Numbered from the stretch's first letter, positions 1 through 10,942 are shown. The stretch: 64,000 bases of DNA from Bradyrhizobium sp. RD5-C2 (GCF_019972155.1 NZ_BOVL01000022.1:186530-250529); one strand, 5' to 3'. Numbers and translations are program-made. The notes: generated from the sequence alone by a model not told the origin.

Positions 1-1645
1 CGGTCCGTCGCCGGAGGCGATCCTGGCGATGGGCAACAAGGCCGGCGCCAAGGAGATCATGCTAAAGGCCGGGGTGCCCTGCGTACCCGGCTATCAAGGC
101 GCCGACCAGAGCGACGGTGCGATGCTGACGGAAGCCAAGGCAATTGGTTTTCCGGTCATGATCAAGGCGGTCGCCGGCGGAGGCGGCCGCGGCATGCGGC
201 TGGTGGCGGATGCCGCGGCATTTCCGGATGCGCTGCGCAGTGCGCGGTCAGAGGCGCAGGGTGCGTTCGGCGATCCCACCGTCATCCTCGAGCGCGCCAT
301 CGTCGATCCCCGCCACATCGAGATCCAGGTGTTCGGCGATCGCTATGGCAACGCGGTCCATCTCGGCGAACGCGATTGCTCGGTCCAGCGGCGGCACCAG
401 AAGCTGATTGAGGAAGCCCCGTCGCCGGCGGTGACGCCGGAGCTGCGTGCACGGATGGGTGCGGTCGCAGTCCAGGCGGTCAAGGCGATCGGCTATGAGG
501 GCGCGGGCACGCTGGAGTTCCTGCTCGATCGCGCCGGCAATTTCTATTTCATGGAGATGAACACGCGGCTGCAGGTCGAGCATCCCGTCACCGAGGCGAT
601 CACCGGGCTCGATCTGGTCGAATTGCAGATTCGTATTGCGAGAGGAGAACCGCTCGGCTTGAGGCAGGAGGACATCACCTTCTCAGGTCACGCCATCGAG
701 GTGCGGCTCTGCTCGGAGGATGCCGGGCATGACTTCAGGCCGCAATCCGGCACGATGGCGCGATGGCAGATGCCTGATGGCATCCGCGTCGAGCACGCGC
801 TGCGATCCGGCTCGGAGATTCCGCCATTCTATGACTCGATGATCGCCAAGGTGATCAGCCACGGCGCGACCCGCGACGAGGCGCGCGGCAGACTGATCTG
901 CACGCTGGAGCAGGTCACGGCCTTCGGCGTCACCACCAATCAGGGTTTCCTGATCGACTGCCTGCGTCATCCGGTCTTTGCCGAGGGCGAGGCGACCACG
1001 GCTTTCATCGGCAACAACCGCGATGTGCTGCTGGCGCCGCGGCCCGATCGCGGCAGCGACCTCGCGCTCGCGGCGCTGCTGCTCTATGTCACCAATCCGC
1101 ACGCGCCGCCATGGCAGCGCGGTCGCTCGCTGTCGGCGACATTCCCGCTCGGACTGCGGATCGATCTCGGTCACGGCGTGCAGGAGATCGAGATATTTCG
1201 CGAGCGCGACGGCAGCTACCTCGCGACCCGCAATGGCGACCGCTTCAGCTTCGCGATCGATGAGCTGGACCAAGATAGCATCCGCTTCCACCATGATGGC
1301 CTGATGGAGCAGGCCAGGTTCCTGCGCGACGGCGATCGGCTCTATATCCTGCATCGCGGCGTCACACTGTCGGCGCGCGATTTCACCCTCGCGCCGCCGG
1401 AGAGTGCTACGGCTGCCGGTGGTGACGGCAAAGTTCGTGCCGCCATGAACGGCCGGGTCGTCGCGGTGCTGGTGAAGGCGGGCGACAAGGTCGCGGCCGG
1501 CCAGCCGGTGATGACGCTGGAGGCGATGAAGATGGAGCACGTGCATACCGCGGGCGTCGCGGGCACGGTGTCGTCGATCGACGTCGCCGAGGGAGAGCAG
1601 GTGACGACGGGGAAGATCGTGGTGGAGATCGAGGCGGCGGCATAA
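1..1645 (+). CDS. Biotin-dependent acyl-CoA carboxylase, alpha subunit (3' part)
   Basis: The gene is cut by the window edge; the frame is open from base 2 and reads GPSPEAILAMGNKAG before the first ATG at 29, so about 115 N-terminal residues are missing. Visible parts are the ATP-grasp biotin carboxylase domain with the glycine-rich loop GGGGRGMR, the catalytic segment RDCSVQRRHQK, the motif MEMNTRLQVEHPVTE, the biotin carboxylase C-terminal domain, a linker, and a C-terminal biotin carrier domain with the biotinylation motif EAMKMEH. This carboxylase-plus-carrier layout belongs to acetyl/propionyl/methylcrotonyl/geranyl-CoA carboxylase alpha subunits, which carboxylate biotin with ATP and bicarbonate in the cytoplasm. 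The substrate cannot be told from this subunit, and the beta subunit is not in the window. It converges on the dpp operon. Confidence 0.93.
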   Translation, partial: GPSPEAILAMGNKAGAKEIMLKAGVPCVPGYQGADQSDGAMLTEAKAIGFPVMIKAVAGGGGRGMRLVADAAAFPDALRSARSEAQGAFGDPTVILERAIVDPRHIEIQVFGDRYGNAVHLGERDCSVQRRHQKLIEEAPSPAVTPELRARMGAVAVQAVKAIGYEGAGTLEFLLDRAGNFYFMEMNTRLQVEHPVTEAITGLDLVELQIRIARGEPLGLRQEDITFSGHAIEVRLCSEDAGHDFRPQSGTMARWQMPDGIRVEHALRSGSEIPPFYDSMIAKVISHGATRDEARGRLICTLEQVTAFGVTTNQGFLIDCLRHPVFAEGEATTAFIGNNRDVLLAPRPDRGSDLALAALLLYVTNPHAPPWQRGRSLSATFPLGLRIDLGHGVQEIEIFRERDGSYLATRNGDRFSFAIDELDQDSIRFHHDGLMEQARFLRDGDRLYILHRGVTLSARDFTLAPPESATAAGGDGKVRAAMNGRVVAVLVKAGDKVAAGQPVMTLEAMKMEHVHTAGVAGTVSSIDVAEGEQVTTGKIVVEIEAAA

Positions 1646-1649
1646 CGGC

Positions 1650-1677
1650 CGTCGTCCCGGCCTTCGCCGGGACGACG
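1650..1677. terminator. GC-rich hairpin between convergent genes (repeat family A half-element)
   Basis: A perfect 12-bp inverted repeat (CGTCGTCCCGGC / GCCGGGACGACG) with a 4-base loop fills the 37-bp gap between the carboxylase stop and the dppF stop. It has the same core as the longer family A repeats at 12220, 28531, 44384 and 59139. It can fold on both strands, so it could terminate both genes, but it lacks a clear T-tract. The terminator role is inferred from position. Confidence 0.55.
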
Positions 1678-1682
1678 CTGAG

Positions 1683-2671
1683 CTATTGACTCCTTCCCGT
1701 GCCGTCATTCAGCCAGCACGCAACCTGATGCGCCGTGCCAGCCGCCTGCAGCGCCGGGCGCTCGGTCCTGCAGCGATCCATCGCGTAGCGGCAGCGGGTG
1801 TGGAAGGCGCAGCCCGAGGGTGGGTTGATCGGGCTCGGCACATCGCCGTCGATCAGCGGCGTGAGCCGCCTGGCCTTGGGGTTGGCGATCGGCACCGAGG
1901 CGAGCAGCGCCTGCGTATAAGGGTGGCGCGGATTGGCGAACAGCTCGTGCTTGTCGGCAATCTCGACAATACGACCGAGATACATCACCGCCACGCGATG
2001 GCTGATGTGGGCGACGACCGCGAGATCGTGCGCGATGAACAGGTAGGAGAAGTTCTGCTTGCGCTGCAGGTCGATCAACAGGTTGATCACCTGCGCCTGG
2101 ATCGAGACGTCGAGCGCGGAGACCGGCTCGTCGCAGACGATCAGCCGCGGGCCGAGCGACAGCGCACGCGCAATGCAGATGCGCTGGCGCTGACCGCCGG
2201 AGAATTGATGCGGAAAATTCTTCATCTGGTCGGGCCGCAGACCGACCTGCTGGAACAACTCGGCGACACGCTCCTGCTTCTTCGCGCCGGTTGCGATGCC
2301 GTGCACGGTCAATGGTTCACCGACGATATCGCCGGCTGTCATGCGCGGGTTGAGCGAGGCGAACGGATCCTGGAACACGATCTGCATCGAGCGGCGATAC
2401 GGTCGCAGCGCGGTCTTGCTCAGCAGCGCGATGTCCTCGCCGTCCAGCTTGATCGCGCCGCTGGTCGGCTCGACCAGCCGCAGCACGGTGCGCGCCACCG
2501 TCGATTTGCCGCAGCCGGATTCGCCGACCAGTCCGAGCGTCTCGCCGGCGCCGAGCGAAAAGCTGACGCCGTCGACCGCATGCACGGTGCCGACCTGCCG
2601 GCGCAGCACGCCGCCGCGCACCGCGTAATGCTTGACGAGATCGGTGACTTCGAGGAGCGGGCGTTGCTCGG

Positions 2672-2675
<4 letters not shown>
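1683..2675 (-). CDS. dppF: Peptide/nickel ABC transporter, second ATPase (DppF-like)
   Basis: This is a 330-residue cytoplasmic ATPase that powers the adjacent permease. It shows Walker A GESGCGKST, the Q-loop segment VFQDPFASLNPRM, the signature FSGGQRQR, Walker B LIVCDEP followed by SALDVSIQAQ, and the C-terminal oligopeptide-transporter extension with a cysteine-bearing segment (CAFHTRCRYAMDRC). The start MTEQRPLLE at 2675 was chosen because its ATG forms an ATGA overlap with the stop of the upstream ATPase. It is the last gene of a five-gene operon A-B-C-D-F read leftwards. The family moves di- or oligopeptides, nickel or related solutes; the actual substrate is unknown. Confidence 0.93.
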
Positions 2676-3684
<1,009 letters not shown>

Positions 3685-3685
<1 letters not shown>

Positions 3686-4578
3686 CAGCCGCGCTGCCTC
3701 GGATCGAGGATGTCGCGCAGTGCGTCGCCGAACAGATTGGTGCCAAACACCGCGAGACTGATCGCAATGCCGGGGAAGATCACCAGCCACGGCGCGGTGC
3801 GGACATATTCAGCGGCGGATTCCGACAGCATGCGGCCCCAGGACGGATAGGGCTCGGGGATTCCGAGGCCAAGAAACGACAGCGAGGCCTCGGTCAGGAT
3901 GGTCGAGCCGAGTTGCGCGGTGGCCAGCACGATCAGCGGCGCGATCGTGTTGGGCAATACGTGGCGCAGCGCGATGCGCGTCTCGCTCATGCCGATCGAT
4001 TTGGCGGCTTCCACGAACGGCTGTTCGCGCAGCGCCAGCGTGTTGGCGCGGATCACGCGGGCGACCGTCGGGATCAAGGGAATGGCGATCGCAAGGATCA
4101 CGTTCGGCAGCGACGGGCCGAGCGCCGCGGTCATCACGAGCGCGAGCACCAAGAGCGGCAGCGATTGCAGGATGTCGGTCACCCGCTGGAACACCAGGTC
4201 GACCCAGCCGGAGAGATAGCCGGAGGTGAGACCTACGATGACGCCGAGCGTGGCGCCCAAGGTCGTGGAGCCGATGCCGACCGCAAGCGAGATCCGTGCG
4301 CCATGGACGATGCGGCTCCAGACGTCGCGGCCGAACGAATCGGTGCCGAACCAGTGCAGCATGGAGGGCGCGGCCAGCCGGTGCGCGGAATCGACGGTGA
4401 GCGGATCGTAGCGGCTGATCAGATCGGCAAAGATCGCGGTCAGCAGAAACAGCAGCATGATGATCAGGCCGATGGTGCCGAGCACATGGCGCTGCGCGAG
4501 GAACGCAAACCGCCCCCAGCCGCCGGTGGCGTTGGCCCCGGCGCGGCGCAGTTCGCTCTCGAAATTAATCGTTGCCAC
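3685..4578 (-). CDS. dppC: Peptide/nickel ABC transporter permease (DppC-like)
   Basis: This 297-residue inner-membrane permease has an N-terminal transmembrane helix (HVLGTIGLIIMLLFLLTAIF), a periplasmic loop, then the conserved permease domain. The EAA-type coupling loop is seen as FVEAAKSIGMSETRIALRHV near the C-terminus. I chose a GTG start at 4578: it follows a GGAG Shine-Dalgarno at 9 bases and lies 4 bases after the dppB stop, whereas the upstream ATG at 4620 would overlap dppB by 38 bases. It acts as the second half of the permease dimer with DppB. Confidence 0.92.
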
Positions 4579-4582
4579 GTGC

Positions 4583-5530
4583 TCAGTCTCCGAACCGGAT
4601 ACGTGGGTCGATCGCCGCATAGAGCATATCGACGATGAAATTCACGACCACGACGACGACTGCGATGAACATCACGAGGTTCTGAACGATCGGGTAGTCG
4701 CGCCAGCGCAGCGCCTCGACCAGGAAGCGGGCGATGCCGGGGATGTTGAACACGGTCTCTGTGACGATAAGCCCGCCGATCAGGAACGCGGCCTCGATGC
4801 CGATCACGGTGATGACCGGCAGCACGGCGTTCTTCAGCGCGTGGTGATAGTTCACGGAGGCCTCGGAGGCGCCCTTGGCACGCGCGGTGCGGATGTAGTC
4901 CTGGCGCAGGATCTCCAGCATCGAGGAGCGGGTGATGCGCATGGTCAGCGCCGCGCTGCGGAAGCCGACCGCCATCGCCGGCACCGCATAGATGGTCAGC
5001 GCCTCGAGCCATGTCTTCGGGTTCGGATTGAAGATCGGCATGGTGCCGAACAGCGAGACCGAGGCCATCAGGATCAACAGGCCGAGCCAGAATGACGGCA
5101 GCGACAGACCACTCAGGCTGACGACGCGCAGCGCATAGTCGAGCTTCGAGCCCTGGTGCACGGCGCTGATGACCCCGAGTGGAATGCCGATCGAGGCCGA
5201 GAACAACAGCGCCAGCCCCGCCAGCCGCGCGGTGATCGGAATCCGCGGCAGGATCTCCTCGAGCGCCGGCTTTTCGGAGACATAGGAATAGCCGAGGTCG
5301 CCGTGCAGCAGGCCGCCGATCCAGTGCAGATACTGGATCACGATCGGCTGGCTGAGGCCGAGCTCGCGCTCGAGATTGGCCTTGTCGGCGGGATCGACGA
5401 AGCCCGCGGCGTCGAACAGGATGTCGACGATGTTGCCCGGAACGACGCGCAGCAGCACGAAGATGATGACCGAGATCCCGAACAGGGTCACGAGCATCAG
5501 GAACAGCCGCCGCACGATATAGGCAAACAC
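4583..5530 (-). CDS. dppB: Peptide/nickel ABC transporter permease (DppB-like)
   Basis: This 315-residue inner-membrane protein starts with the typical DppB/OppB N-terminus (short cytoplasmic YIVRRL, then a hydrophobic helix). The coupling loop YIRTARAKGASEASVNYHHA is present. The start is taken as GTG at 5530, preceded by GGGAGAGA; the longer frame to 5632 adds residues with no family likeness. It follows dppA with a 34-base gap and ends 4 bases before the dppC start. Confidence 0.92.
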   Translation of the reverse strand: MFAYIVRRLFLMLVTLFGISVIIFVLLRVVPGNIVDILFDAAGFVDPADKANLERELGLSQPIVIQYLHWIGGLLHGDLGYSYVSEKPALEEILPRIPITARLAGLALLFSASIGIPLGVISAVHQGSKLDYALRVVSLSGLSLPSFWLGLLILMASVSLFGTMPIFNPNPKTWLEALTIYAVPAMAVGFRSAALTMRITRSSMLEILRQDYIRTARAKGASEASVNYHHALKNAVLPVITVIGIEAAFLIGGLIVTETVFNIPGIARFLVEALRWRDYPIVQNLVMFIAVVVVVVNFIVDMLYAAIDPRIRFGD

Positions 5531-5564
5531 CCTGGCTCTCTCCCTGATCTCGCCCGGTCTTAGA

Positions 5565-7160
5565 CTACTTGTCCAGCCAGACGTCTTCGTACCGATAGCC
5601 GTTATAGGAGCTGTTGGACATGATCGTGACATTCTTCACGTACGGCTTCCAGCAGGTGCCGGTCCGGGCATGGAAGATGATCGGTCGCGCGACGTCTTCC
5701 TGCAGCTTCTTGTCGATCTCCCAGACCAGCTTCTTGCGCTTGTCGAGGTTGGTTTCCTCGGACTGCTGGTCGAACAGCTTCTCGATGTCCTTGTTGCAAT
5801 AGTTGGTGTAGTTGCGCTCCGAGCCGCAGGCATAGTTCTCGTAGAAGGACTGGTCGGGCTCGTCGACGGCGTTGCCGGTGAGGTTGAGGCCGAGCGAATA
5901 GTCCTTGCGTGCGATCTTCGGGAACCACTGCGCGGTGTCGACGACGTCAAGTTCGGCGTCGATATAGATGCTCTTGATCTGGTCGATCAGGATGATGGCG
6001 GGATCGCGGTACACCGCAATGTTGCGGGTCGACACCTTGATCTGCAGATGCTTGTCCGGGCCATAGCCCGCCTTCTGCATCAGCTTGCGGGCTTCCTCGC
6101 GGTTCTTCTCGATGTCGGGACCGTATCCGGGGATCTGCTCCAGCATCTCCTTCGGCATCGCCCACAAGCCGTCCGGCGCCGGCTCCATGGTGCCGCCGAT
6201 GTCGCCCTGGCCCTCGAACATGATCTGGATGAAGGCTTTCCGGTCGAGCGCCAGCGCCAGCGCGCGGCGGATGTCGAGATTGTCGAATGGCGGTGCGCTC
6301 GAATTGATGATGATGTTGGTGGAGACGTTATTCGGTTCCACCACGCAGACCGCCTTGGGGTCCTGCGACTTGACGTCCTTCAGCAGCGGGATCGAGACCT
6401 CGGTCGGGAACGTCATGTCGAACTTGCCCGACACGAAGCCGAGGATCGCGGTCGAGCGGTTAGTGATGATGGTGAACTCGATGCCGTCGAGATAGGGCAG
6501 GCCCTTCTTGAAGTAATCCGGGTTCTTGGTCAGCTTGATCGATTCGTTGGCCTTGAACTCGACGAACTTGAAGGGGCCGGTGCCGACGGGCTTGGTGCGC
6601 ATCTCCGCCGGCGACACATGGCAGGGATAGACCGGCGAATACCCCGAGGCGAGCAGCGACAGGAGCGCGGGTTGCGGCCGCTTCAGCCTGAACGACGCTT
6701 CGTAGTCGCCGTTGGTGGTGACCTCGTCGACCTGGTCGTACCAGGACTTGCGCGGGTTCTGCCGGAACTTCTGCTGCGACTTGCCCATCAGCATGTCGAA
6801 GGTGCATTTGACGTCGGCCGCGGTGAACGGCTTGCCGTCGTGCCACTTCACGTCCTTGCGCAGCTTGAAGGTCAGCGTCTTGTTGTCGCCGCTCCAGGCC
6901 CAGCTCTCCGCAAGCTCGGGCCGGATCGTGTCGGCGCTGTTCTGCGCGATATGCTGGTCGAAGATGACGAGGTTGTTGAAGATCGGCATGAACGGAATGT
7001 TCACCGAATAGGTCGCGCCCTCGTGGATCGAGGCGCTGCCGGGGCTGTCGCGGTGATAGATCCTGAAGATGCCGCCGGATTTCGGTTCGGCTGCGCGTGA
7101 AACGTCGCTGATGGTCAGCACAGACAACACCGCGACGGCCAGCGCTTGCACGCTCCGCAT
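5565..7160 (-). CDS. dppA: Peptide/nickel ABC transporter, periplasmic solute-binding protein (DppA-like)
   Basis: A 531-residue family 5 extracellular solute-binding protein. The start at 7160 has GAGGGG just upstream and gives a clean signal peptide (MRSVQALAVAVLSVLTISDV, cleaved after SRA-A). The body carries family features: SWAWSGDNKTLTFKLRKDVK, the WHDGKPFTAADVKCTFD stretch and NPDYFKKGLPYLDG. It delivers substrate to DppBC in the periplasm. It is the first gene of the operon, so the operon promoter should lie in 7161-7574. The substrate is not predictable; family 5 proteins bind peptides, nickel, opines, sugars and others. Confidence 0.93.
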   Translation of the reverse strand: MRSVQALAVAVLSVLTISDVSRAAEPKSGGIFRIYHRDSPGSASIHEGATYSVNIPFMPIFNNLVIFDQHIAQNSADTIRPELAESWAWSGDNKTLTFKLRKDVKWHDGKPFTAADVKCTFDMLMGKSQQKFRQNPRKSWYDQVDEVTTNGDYEASFRLKRPQPALLSLLASGYSPVYPCHVSPAEMRTKPVGTGPFKFVEFKANESIKLTKNPDYFKKGLPYLDGIEFTIITNRSTAILGFVSGKFDMTFPTEVSIPLLKDVKSQDPKAVCVVEPNNVSTNIIINSSAPPFDNLDIRRALALALDRKAFIQIMFEGQGDIGGTMEPAPDGLWAMPKEMLEQIPGYGPDIEKNREEARKLMQKAGYGPDKHLQIKVSTRNIAVYRDPAIILIDQIKSIYIDAELDVVDTAQWFPKIARKDYSLGLNLTGNAVDEPDQSFYENYACGSERNYTNYCNKDIEKLFDQQSEETNLDKRKKLVWEIDKKLQEDVARPIIFHARTGTCWKPYVKNVTIMSNSSYNGYRYEDVWLDK

Positions 7161-7574
7161 GGTCCCCTCCACGAATTTCGGTCTCAATGGCCGATTGGCA
7201 TCGACGATACCACGGTGAGGCTTTCGGGCAACCAGCGACGGCCGTACGGGGATTGGCAATTCGGATGACGTGAAAGCATTAAAATTTCCACGGACCGGGA
7301 ATAATGGCTGTGATGGTGGGGAACTCAGTCTGTTTTGCAATGCAGCTGCGAGTCTTCGCTGGAGTTCGATTGCTGCTGCTGACGCGCGCGAAGTGAAATG
7401 TCTTGCGGTCAGCGACGGTTTGTCGCCGATATGATCTGCGGATCTAAACGTTCCCCGTCATCCTGAGGTGCGAGCGGAGCGAGCCTCGAAGGATGCACGG
7501 CCACCAGCCGGGCCGTTCATCCTTCGAGACGCGCTTCGCGCTCCTCAGGATGACGGTACAATGAGAACGTTGCC
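7161..7574. other. Gene-free stretch upstream of dppA
   Basis: This 414-base stretch must hold the dpp promoter on the minus strand and the end of the dioxygenase gene's transcription unit. It contains one palindromic repeat at 7456-7555. I see no convincing promoter consensus, riboswitch or small gene elsewhere in it. Confidence 0.5.
7456..7555. repeat. Palindromic intergenic repeat, family B copy 1
   Basis: A ~100-bp imperfect inverted repeat. The left arm starts CGTCATCCTGAGGTGCGAGC and continues CCTCGAAGGATGCACGG; the right arm reads CATCCTTCGAGACGCG then CTCCTCAGGATGACG. A relative lies at 51395-51533. It can fold into a long hairpin on either strand. Confidence 0.85.
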
Positions 7575-8462
7575 TCACTCCGCCGCCTGCGTTGAGGGCG
7601 GCTGCATGTTCGCGACACCGTCCGCCTCGGTCGCTGAGATCGTGGTGCGGATCATCAGGCGGCCTTCATGCGCCGGCCAGGGGCGGCCGCGATGCATGGT
7701 GGCGCGGTTGTCCCACATCACGACGTCGCCCTGCTTCCATTGATGCAGATAGGTGACGCCGAGCGCGGTGGCGGCTTCGGTCAATTGCTCGATCAGTGCC
7801 TTTCCGGCATCGGCATCCATGCCCTCGACACCATAGGCATGGGAGGCGAGATACAGCGCACCGCGGCCGTTGACGGGATTGCGCCAGACCATGCGCCAGC
7901 ATACCGGCGGCAGCGCATCGACCTCCTCAGTCGTTGCGAGCCCGGTGGCCACCTTGCTGCGCGAATGCGCGTAGGAGTGCCAGGCGAACGAGTTCTCCAG
8001 CCGCTTGGCCACGTCCTTGTCGAGCCGCTCGAAGGCCAGCCGCATCGAGACGAACTCGGTCTCGCCGCCATGCTCGGGGATGATGCGCGCGGACAGGATC
8101 GAGGTCAGCGCCGGCACGCGCTTGAAGGAGGAGTCGGTGTGCCAGAGCTGATTGGCCCTGGCGCGCAGCTGCTGCCGATGGTCGGACGGAACCACCTTGC
8201 CGTCGGGTCCGAAGGTCGACAGGATCACGAAATGCGAGCCGGTGCCCATCGAGCCGACCTTGGTCGTCTCGGGAGGACCGAACCGGCGCGAGAATGCGAG
8301 CTGGATATCGTCGCTGACCTCCTGGCCGCGGAACACCAGCACCGAGTGTTCCTCGAACGCCCCGCGCACCGCCGCATAGGCGGCATCGCTAGCGCCAACA
8401 TCCGAAAGCGTGACGCCGCGCAGCTCGGCTCCGAATCCCTCGCGCAGTGGGATCACTTCCAT
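7575..8462 (-). CDS. TfdA/TauD-family Fe(II)/2-oxoglutarate dioxygenase
   Basis: A 295-residue cytoplasmic oxygenase of the TauD/TfdA family. The iron triad is His108-x-Asp110 (in NQLWHTDSSF) and His257 (in WDNRATMHRGR); Thr136 in GGETEF and the arginine in GRLMIRTT are in the places that bind 2-oxoglutarate. Segments such as VLVFRGQ, LPPVCW, ASHAYGVEGM and HQWKQGDVVMWDN resemble TfdA (2,4-dichlorophenoxyacetate dioxygenase) more than taurine dioxygenase. The start MEVIPLREGF at 8462 is chosen over the frame to 8525. With a maleylacetate reductase three genes upstream on the same strand it may take part in breakdown of an aryloxy or related acid; that link is inference. Confidence 0.85.
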   Translation of the reverse strand: MEVIPLREGFGAELRGVTLSDVGASDAAYAAVRGAFEEHSVLVFRGQEVSDDIQLAFSRRFGPPETTKVGSMGTGSHFVILSTFGPDGKVVPSDHRQQLRARANQLWHTDSSFKRVPALTSILSARIIPEHGGETEFVSMRLAFERLDKDVAKRLENSFAWHSYAHSRSKVATGLATTEEVDALPPVCWRMVWRNPVNGRGALYLASHAYGVEGMDADAGKALIEQLTEAATALGVTYLHQWKQGDVVMWDNRATMHRGRPWPAHEGRLMIRTTISATEADGVANMQPPSTQAAE

Positions 8463-8541
8463 CGGCAAATCCTCCCTGACTTTTCTTGTTGAGGCGAGGT
8501 TAGGGGAAAAGCCCGCCAGCGGCAACGCCGCGCGCGCCGCC

Positions 8542-9240
8542 TTACCCCATCGCGATCAGATTGTGCCGCGCACGTCGGTCCGCGGCCTCCATGCGATGCG
8601 TGACGAAGGCGAACAGCGCCCAGCTCGAATGGAAGGCGACGCCGGCCAGAACCACGATGGCTCCGGGAATCGGGCCGATCGAGGCGCGGTCCCAGATCTC
8701 GCTCAGCGTGGTCAGCGGCAACGGGTGGATCGCCAGCTTGCCGTAATAGGCGATCGCCTGGATCGCGAAGATCCAGCCATAGGTCCGGCGCAGCCGCCGG
8801 CCGATCGCCCGGGCCAAGCTGATGTGGTAGCTCGGGTGGCGGTAGTCGTTGGCGAGCAGCTCGGTCCAGGCCGCGTTCGGCGTCGGACCTTCGCCGCGGA
8901 TCATCGGCGCGTAGAAATCGGTTTCGAGCAACCGCGCGCGGGCGCGCCAGACGTTGAAGTAGCGATAGCGCCGCGCCTCGAACAACAGGAAGACCGTGAC
9001 CAGCAACCCGACCAGCACCATCGGCAAGGGCGAGGCCTCTGCGCTGCTGTAGGTCGCTGACAGCGCGATGCCGGTGGTGACCACCGCCCAGTTGGTGGAG
9101 CTGTCGAGGCGGGTGCGCCAGACCGTGCTGCGGTAGACCTCGCCACGATAGAGATGGGCGAGCGCGCCGATCTCGGCAGCAGTGAATTCGAGCCTTCCGG
9201 CCTGTCCCGGCTCCGGCTCGCGCGGCTGGGGCGACGGCAT
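8542..9240 (-). CDS. DUF2270 family membrane protein
   Basis: A 232-residue protein of a family without known function. The start MPSPQPREP at 9240 has GGAGG five bases upstream; a longer frame reaches 9279. After a short hydrophilic N-terminus it reads LYRGEVYRSTVWRTRLDSST, then two closely spaced transmembrane helices (WAVVTTGIALSATY and PLPMVLVGLLVTVFLLFEAR), a charged cytoplasmic middle (RYRYFNVWRARARLLETD), and two more hydrophobic helices near the C-terminus (IFAIQAIAYYG and PGAIVVLAGVAFHSSWALFA). The DUF2270 assignment rests on remembered family sequence. It lies between the acyl-CoA synthetase and the dioxygenase, with gaps of 79 and 122 bases. Confidence 0.75.
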   Translation of the reverse strand: MPSPQPREPEPGQAGRLEFTAAEIGALAHLYRGEVYRSTVWRTRLDSSTNWAVVTTGIALSATYSSAEASPLPMVLVGLLVTVFLLFEARRYRYFNVWRARARLLETDFYAPMIRGEGPTPNAAWTELLANDYRHPSYHISLARAIGRRLRRTYGWIFAIQAIAYYGKLAIHPLPLTTLSEIWDRASIGPIPGAIVVLAGVAFHSSWALFAFVTHRMEAADRRARHNLIAMG

Positions 9241-9362
9241 GGCGGCCTCCGGCGATGCTGGCTTGCGATCCCGGAGCATAGCGCGGAATCCGCACGGCGG
9301 GCGAGTTAGTTACGCCGTCCGGCGTCCCCAACTCCAACCGCACGGCTCGCCGCATCGCCTGT

Positions 9363-10913
9363 TCAGACGATCCGCGAGGTCTTGTTGCCCCAATAGCGAT
9401 CGCGCAGCAGGCGCTTGTAGAGTTTTCCGGTCGGCAGCCGCGGCAGCTCGGCCTCGAAATCCACCGAGCGCGGCACCTTCTGGCGCGACAGCGCGCTTGC
9501 GCAGAACGCGATCAGCTCCTCGGCGAGCTCCGGCCCCGGCGCGATGCCGTCGACCGGCTGCACCACCGCTTTCACCTCCTCGCCGAGATCGATATTGGGC
9601 ACGCCGAACACGGCGGCGTCGGCGACCTTGGGATGGGTGATCAGGAGGTTCTCGCATTCCTGCGGGTAGATGTTCACGCCGCCGGAGATGATCATGAAGG
9701 TGGCGCGGTCGGTGAGATAGAGGAAGTTGTCGTCGTCGACATAGCCGACGTCGCCGACCGTGCTCATGCTGCCGTCCGCCGAGCGGGCCTCGCTGGTCTT
9801 GGCCGGATCGTTGAAATATTCGAATGGCGTCGCGGTCTTGAACCACACTGTGCCCGGCGTGCCCTTCGGACAGGGCTGCATGTTCTCGTCGAGGATATGC
9901 AGGTCGCCGAGCAGCACCTTGCCGACGGTGCCGCGATGCGCCAGCCACTCCTCGCTGTTGCAGGCGGTGAAGCCGAGGCCCTCGGTCGCGCCGTAATATT
10001 CGTGGATGATCGGGCCCCACCATTTGATCATGTCGTCCTTGACCAGCGCCGGGCAGGGCGCCGCGGCATGGATCGCGATCTCGAGTGTCGACAGATCGTA
10101 GCGGGCGCGCACCTCCTCGGGCAGCTTCAGCAGGCGCGAGAACATCGTCGGCACCAGTTGGCTGTGGGTGATGCCCCATCTCTCGACCAGCTGGAGATAG
10201 CGCTCGGGATCGAAGCTCTCCATGATAACGACGGTGCCGCCCATCCGGATGGTGAGATTGACCGCGGCCTGCGGCGCCGAGTGATAGAGCGGCGCCGGCG
10301 ACAGGTAGACCATGCCCTCGCGGTAGTGCCAGAGCTTGGTCAGGAAATCGAACAGCGGCAGGTTTTCTGACGGCGGCTGCTCGGGCAGCGGCCGCACGAT
10401 GCCCTTCGGCCGGCCGGTCGTGCCGGACGAATAAAGCATCGCGGTGCCGGCATATTCGTCCGCGATCGGCGTCGCCGGCAGGCCGGCAGTCGCCTCTCGT
10501 AGCCCGACGATGCGATCGCTTTCACTGTCGCCGTCGACCACGATGCAGAGTTCGACCTGCGGACACTCCTTCAGCGCCTCGCGCGCGATGTCGAGCTTCA
10601 GCTTCGAGGTGATCAGGATCCGCGACTGGCTGTTGGTCAGGATGTAGGCGAGCTCACTGGGCGTGAGGTAGGAATTGACGCAGGTGAAGTAGAGGCCGGA
10701 ACGTTCGCCGGCGCCGCAGGCCTCGAGGTAGCGGTTGTTGTTCTCCATGAAGATCGAATAGTGGTCGAGCCGCTTCATGCCGCGGTTGCGGAAAAGATGC
10801 GCGAGACGGTTGTTGCGCGCCTCGAGCTCGCGATAGGTGACGATCTCGCCGGTCCCGGCCATGATGAAGGCCGGTTGCAGCGGGCGCAGGTAAGCATGCT
10901 TGCCGGTGTACAT
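9363..10913 (-). CDS. AMP-dependent acyl-CoA synthetase/ligase
   Basis: A 516-residue adenylate-forming enzyme. It has the P-loop motif YSSGTTGRPKGIV, the A5 motif YYGATEGLGF, the A7-A8 segment with YLTDRATFMIISGGVNIYPQE, and the C-terminal catalytic lysine context LPTGKLYKRLLRD. It activates a carboxylic acid to acyl-AMP and then acyl-CoA in the cytoplasm. The substrate may be a medium-chain or aromatic acid and cannot be fixed from the motifs. It starts 30 bases after the stop of the maleylacetate reductase gene, so the two are probably one transcript. Confidence 0.9.
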   Translation of the reverse strand: MYTGKHAYLRPLQPAFIMAGTGEIVTYRELEARNNRLAHLFRNRGMKRLDHYSIFMENNNRYLEACGAGERSGLYFTCVNSYLTPSELAYILTNSQSRILITSKLKLDIAREALKECPQVELCIVVDGDSESDRIVGLREATAGLPATPIADEYAGTAMLYSSGTTGRPKGIVRPLPEQPPSENLPLFDFLTKLWHYREGMVYLSPAPLYHSAPQAAVNLTIRMGGTVVIMESFDPERYLQLVERWGITHSQLVPTMFSRLLKLPEEVRARYDLSTLEIAIHAAAPCPALVKDDMIKWWGPIIHEYYGATEGLGFTACNSEEWLAHRGTVGKVLLGDLHILDENMQPCPKGTPGTVWFKTATPFEYFNDPAKTSEARSADGSMSTVGDVGYVDDDNFLYLTDRATFMIISGGVNIYPQECENLLITHPKVADAAVFGVPNIDLGEEVKAVVQPVDGIAPGPELAEELIAFCASALSRQKVPRSVDFEAELPRLPTGKLYKRLLRDRYWGNKTSRIV

Positions 10914-10942
10914 CGAAGCTCAGATCTCCCCTCAGTGTTGCT